This document shows, piece by piece, positions 4,428 to 6,065 of a stretch of DNA of 6,065 nucleotides. Every line of letters starts with the position of its first letter. The stretch's first letter is position 1. Source of the stretch: Campylobacterota bacterium (lineage in GTDB: Bacteria; Campylobacterota; Campylobacteria; Campylobacterales; SZUA-545). The notes below the pieces were generated by a model. That model was not told the DNA's origin. It did not search any database and saw only the letters and a list, made by a program, of their open reading frames with translations. A program made the translations under genes and the position numbers. The DNA is taken from assembly GCA_030836705.1 (NCBI GenBank), contig JAUPLZ010000225.1, positions 1 through 6,065 on the forward strand, given 5' to 3'.

Positions 4428-6065
4428 CAAAAACCCTTCAGTTTCATCATTTTTATACGCAGAGAGTTGCCCACGACAACCAAAGAGCTTAAACTCATAG
4501 ACAATGCTGCCACCAGAGGATTGACAAATCCCATCACGGCAAGCGGTACGGCAACGACATTGTAAAGCAGCGAAAAGGCAAGATTTTCTTTGACTGCTTT
4601 AAAGGTACGCCTGGAGATGGCATAGGCTTCATAGATGCTTTGCGGTTTTTCATCCATCAAGACGACATCACTCACCCCGATAGCGATATCTGCACCATTT
4701 CCCATAGCTATGGCGATATCTGCTTTACTTAAGGCAAGAGTGTCGTTGATGCCATCTCCTGCCATTACTACGATATGCCCTTTTTGATGAAACAGATCAA
4801 TCAAGTCTGCTTTATCGGTAGGCAGAAGTTTGGCGTACACTTCATCTATCCCTATGCTTTTGGCTACATGCTGTGCGCTTTGTTCATGGTCTCCGGTGAG
4901 CATGACGACTTTGATACCCATGGCTTTGATTTGCTCTATGGCTTTGGCGGCATTTTCCCTGATGGTATCGCTCAGTTCAAATCGTGCAACAAGATTGTTG
5001 CCAATGGCAAAGAAAAAAAGAGAGTACTTGCTTTCGTAGGCCGCTTTGATCTGCGCATCGTTCATAAAGTTGAGGTTGCCTCCCCGCAGCATCGAATCTT
5101 GATAGGCAGCCTCAATACCTTTCGCCTCAATACTTTTGATCTTCTCTAAAGGAAGTTCGTGGAGTGTTTCGTAACGATTTTCAAGATATCTGACAATACC
5201 TTGGCTGATAGGGTGGTTGGAGGTATGCACAAGCGAGTAGAGCAGATCGGGCTGAAATCCTTCAAAAATCTCTGCATTGACCACAGAGGGTTTGCCTTCT
5301 GTGATGGTGCCCGTTTTATCCAGTGCAAGAAGATTGCTTTTTGCCATGGTTTCCAAAAAGGTTGCTTCTTTAAAAAGGATACCTCTTTTGGCGGCAATAG
5401 AGATACCCACCAGTGTAGACATGGGTGTTGCAAGGCCCAACGCACACGGGCAGGCGATGACGATAACGGAGATACCGGTAATAAGGGCTTGTTCAAAACT
5501 TCCGTCAAGCAGATACCACCCTGCAAAAGCGGCAAGAGCGATCAAAAGAATGACACTGGAGAAATATCCTGAGATTTCGTTGGCAAGCTGTTCTATTTTC
5601 GGTTTTTTGGTGATGGATTCTTCCAAAAGTTTTACGATAGAATGAAGCAGTGAATGAGAAGCATCCTTGGTAGTTTCATAGCGCAGTACGGAGTCCAGAC
5701 AGACTGAGCCGCTCAGTATCTCGTCCCCCTCTTGTTTGTAGACAGGCTCATTTTCCCCGGTCAAGGAGCTTTCATCAAAAGAACCTTGGCCGGATATGAC
5801 CCGTCCGTCTATAACGACTTTTTCTCCAGGTTTAAGCTCTATAAGATCTTTGGCAACGATATTTTCCACGCTCACAAGACTTTTTGTCCCTTCTTTGACC
5901 AGGGTTACTTCGGTCGGAGTGCTTCCCATAAGCGTATCAAGCGTATCGACAGCCTGCTTTTTGCTCAATACTTCCAAATATTTTCCGACCAGAACAAAAG
6001 TAATAATCATCGCCACGGAATCAAAATAGACCTCTCCTGTACGCGTTAGCATCGCATAGATAGAG
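4427..6065 (-). CDS. ccoI: Copper-transporting P1B-type ATPase, CcoI/FixI type (5' end outside window)
   Basis: An incomplete gene. The reading frame is open through the right edge (..SIYAMLTRTGE..), so the ATG at 6052 is internal and at least the N-terminal metal-binding domain and first membrane helices are missing. Counting from that Met, the actuator TGE is at 98-100, the intramembrane CPC at 201-203, phosphorylation site DKTGT at 245-249, HP at 280-281, TGDHE at 386-390 and GDGIND at 432-437. The C-terminal membrane pair carries YN at 497-498 and MSLSS at 519-523. CPC with HP and these last-helix residues are the copper (P1B-1) pattern. The one-base overlap with ccoS identifies it as the CcoI/FixI branch that delivers copper for cbb3 oxidase assembly, rather than a detoxifying CopA, though CopA motifs are nearly the same. 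All catalytic residues visible are intact. Confidence 0.93.
   Translation of the reverse strand, partial: SIYAMLTRTGEVYFDSVAMIITFVLVGKYLEVLSKKQAVDTLDTLMGSTPTEVTLVKEGTKSLVSVENIVAKDLIELKPGEKVVIDGRVISGQGSFDESSLTGENEPVYKQEGDEILSGSVCLDSVLRYETTKDASHSLLHSIVKLLEESITKKPKIEQLANEISGYFSSVILLIALAAFAGWYLLDGSFEQALITGISVIVIACPCALGLATPMSTLVGISIAAKRGILFKEATFLETMAKSNLLALDKTGTITEGKPSVVNAEIFEGFQPDLLYSLVHTSNHPISQGIVRYLENRYETLHELPLEKIKSIEAKGIEAAYQDSMLRGGNLNFMNDAQIKAAYESKYSLFFFAIGNNLVARFELSDTIRENAAKAIEQIKAMGIKVVMLTGDHEQSAQHVAKSIGIDEVYAKLLPTDKADLIDLFHQKGHIVVMAGDGINDTLALSKADIAIAMGNGADIAIGVSDVVLMDEKPQSIYEAYAISRRTFKAVKENLAFSLLYNVVAVPLAVMGFVNPLVAALSMSLSSLVVVGNSLRIKMMKLKGF

Noticed and set aside
4428..4430. TTG one codon upstream as the ccoS start
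   Set aside because: The following ATG overlaps the ATPase stop as TGATG and is better spaced from AAGG.
4775..6049. Several ORFs of 69-137 codons opposite or overlapping the ATPase gene, on both strands
   Set aside because: They are other-frame readings of a gene whose P-type ATPase motifs are unambiguous. They show no domain signatures or ribosome sites.
6050..6052. ATG at 6052 as the start of the ATPase
   Set aside because: The frame is open upstream to the window edge with family-like residues (SIYA), and the N-terminal half of a P1B ATPase would be missing. The true start is outside the window.

Overview
The window looks like chromosomal DNA of a Campylobacterota (Epsilonproteobacteria) bacterium. 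A free-living Sulfurovum- or Sulfurimonas-type organism is my best guess. The reasons are a cbb3-oxidase assembly pair (CcoI-type P-type ATPase followed by CcoS), a neighbouring YfaZ-like outer-membrane protein, and AT-rich intergenic DNA with promoters that have a clear -10 and no obvious -35. The genus is inference; the gene families are read from motifs.

Right part (about 3525-6065): ordinary core genes at moderate GC, all on the minus strand. The incomplete ccoI-type copper ATPase runs off the right edge. Its stop codon overlaps the start of ccoS by one base. Then comes a YfaZ-family beta-barrel protein with a signal peptide, closed by a hairpin terminator. CcoI and CcoS supply copper and assembly functions to cbb3 cytochrome c oxidase. 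The YfaZ-like gene is probably a separate unit.

Left part (about 1-3500): a markedly AT-rich accessory module. Three minus-strand genes are read in the order ATP-grasp ligase, asparagine-synthetase-like enzyme, NTF2/SnoaL-like small protein. The first two are separated by 88 bp and the last two by 3 bp. Two ATP-dependent, amide-bond-type enzymes side by side suggest a small biosynthetic or modification pathway acting on a peptide, amino acid or sugar acid. The asparagine-synthetase-like protein lacks the N-terminal glutaminase cysteine and has a rewritten acidic loop, so it is not an ordinary asparagine synthetase.

Divergent from the ATP-grasp gene is a 25-codon plus-strand ORF with a good -10 box and Shine-Dalgarno. 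Its 3' part is repeated in imperfect direct orientation at the very left end of the window, so the three-gene module is bracketed by two copies of one short, coding-like sequence. These could be small peptide genes belonging to the module, or remnants of a duplicated gene marking its insertion. The sequence alone does not decide. I see no tRNA, rRNA, CRISPR array, complete IS element or transposase.
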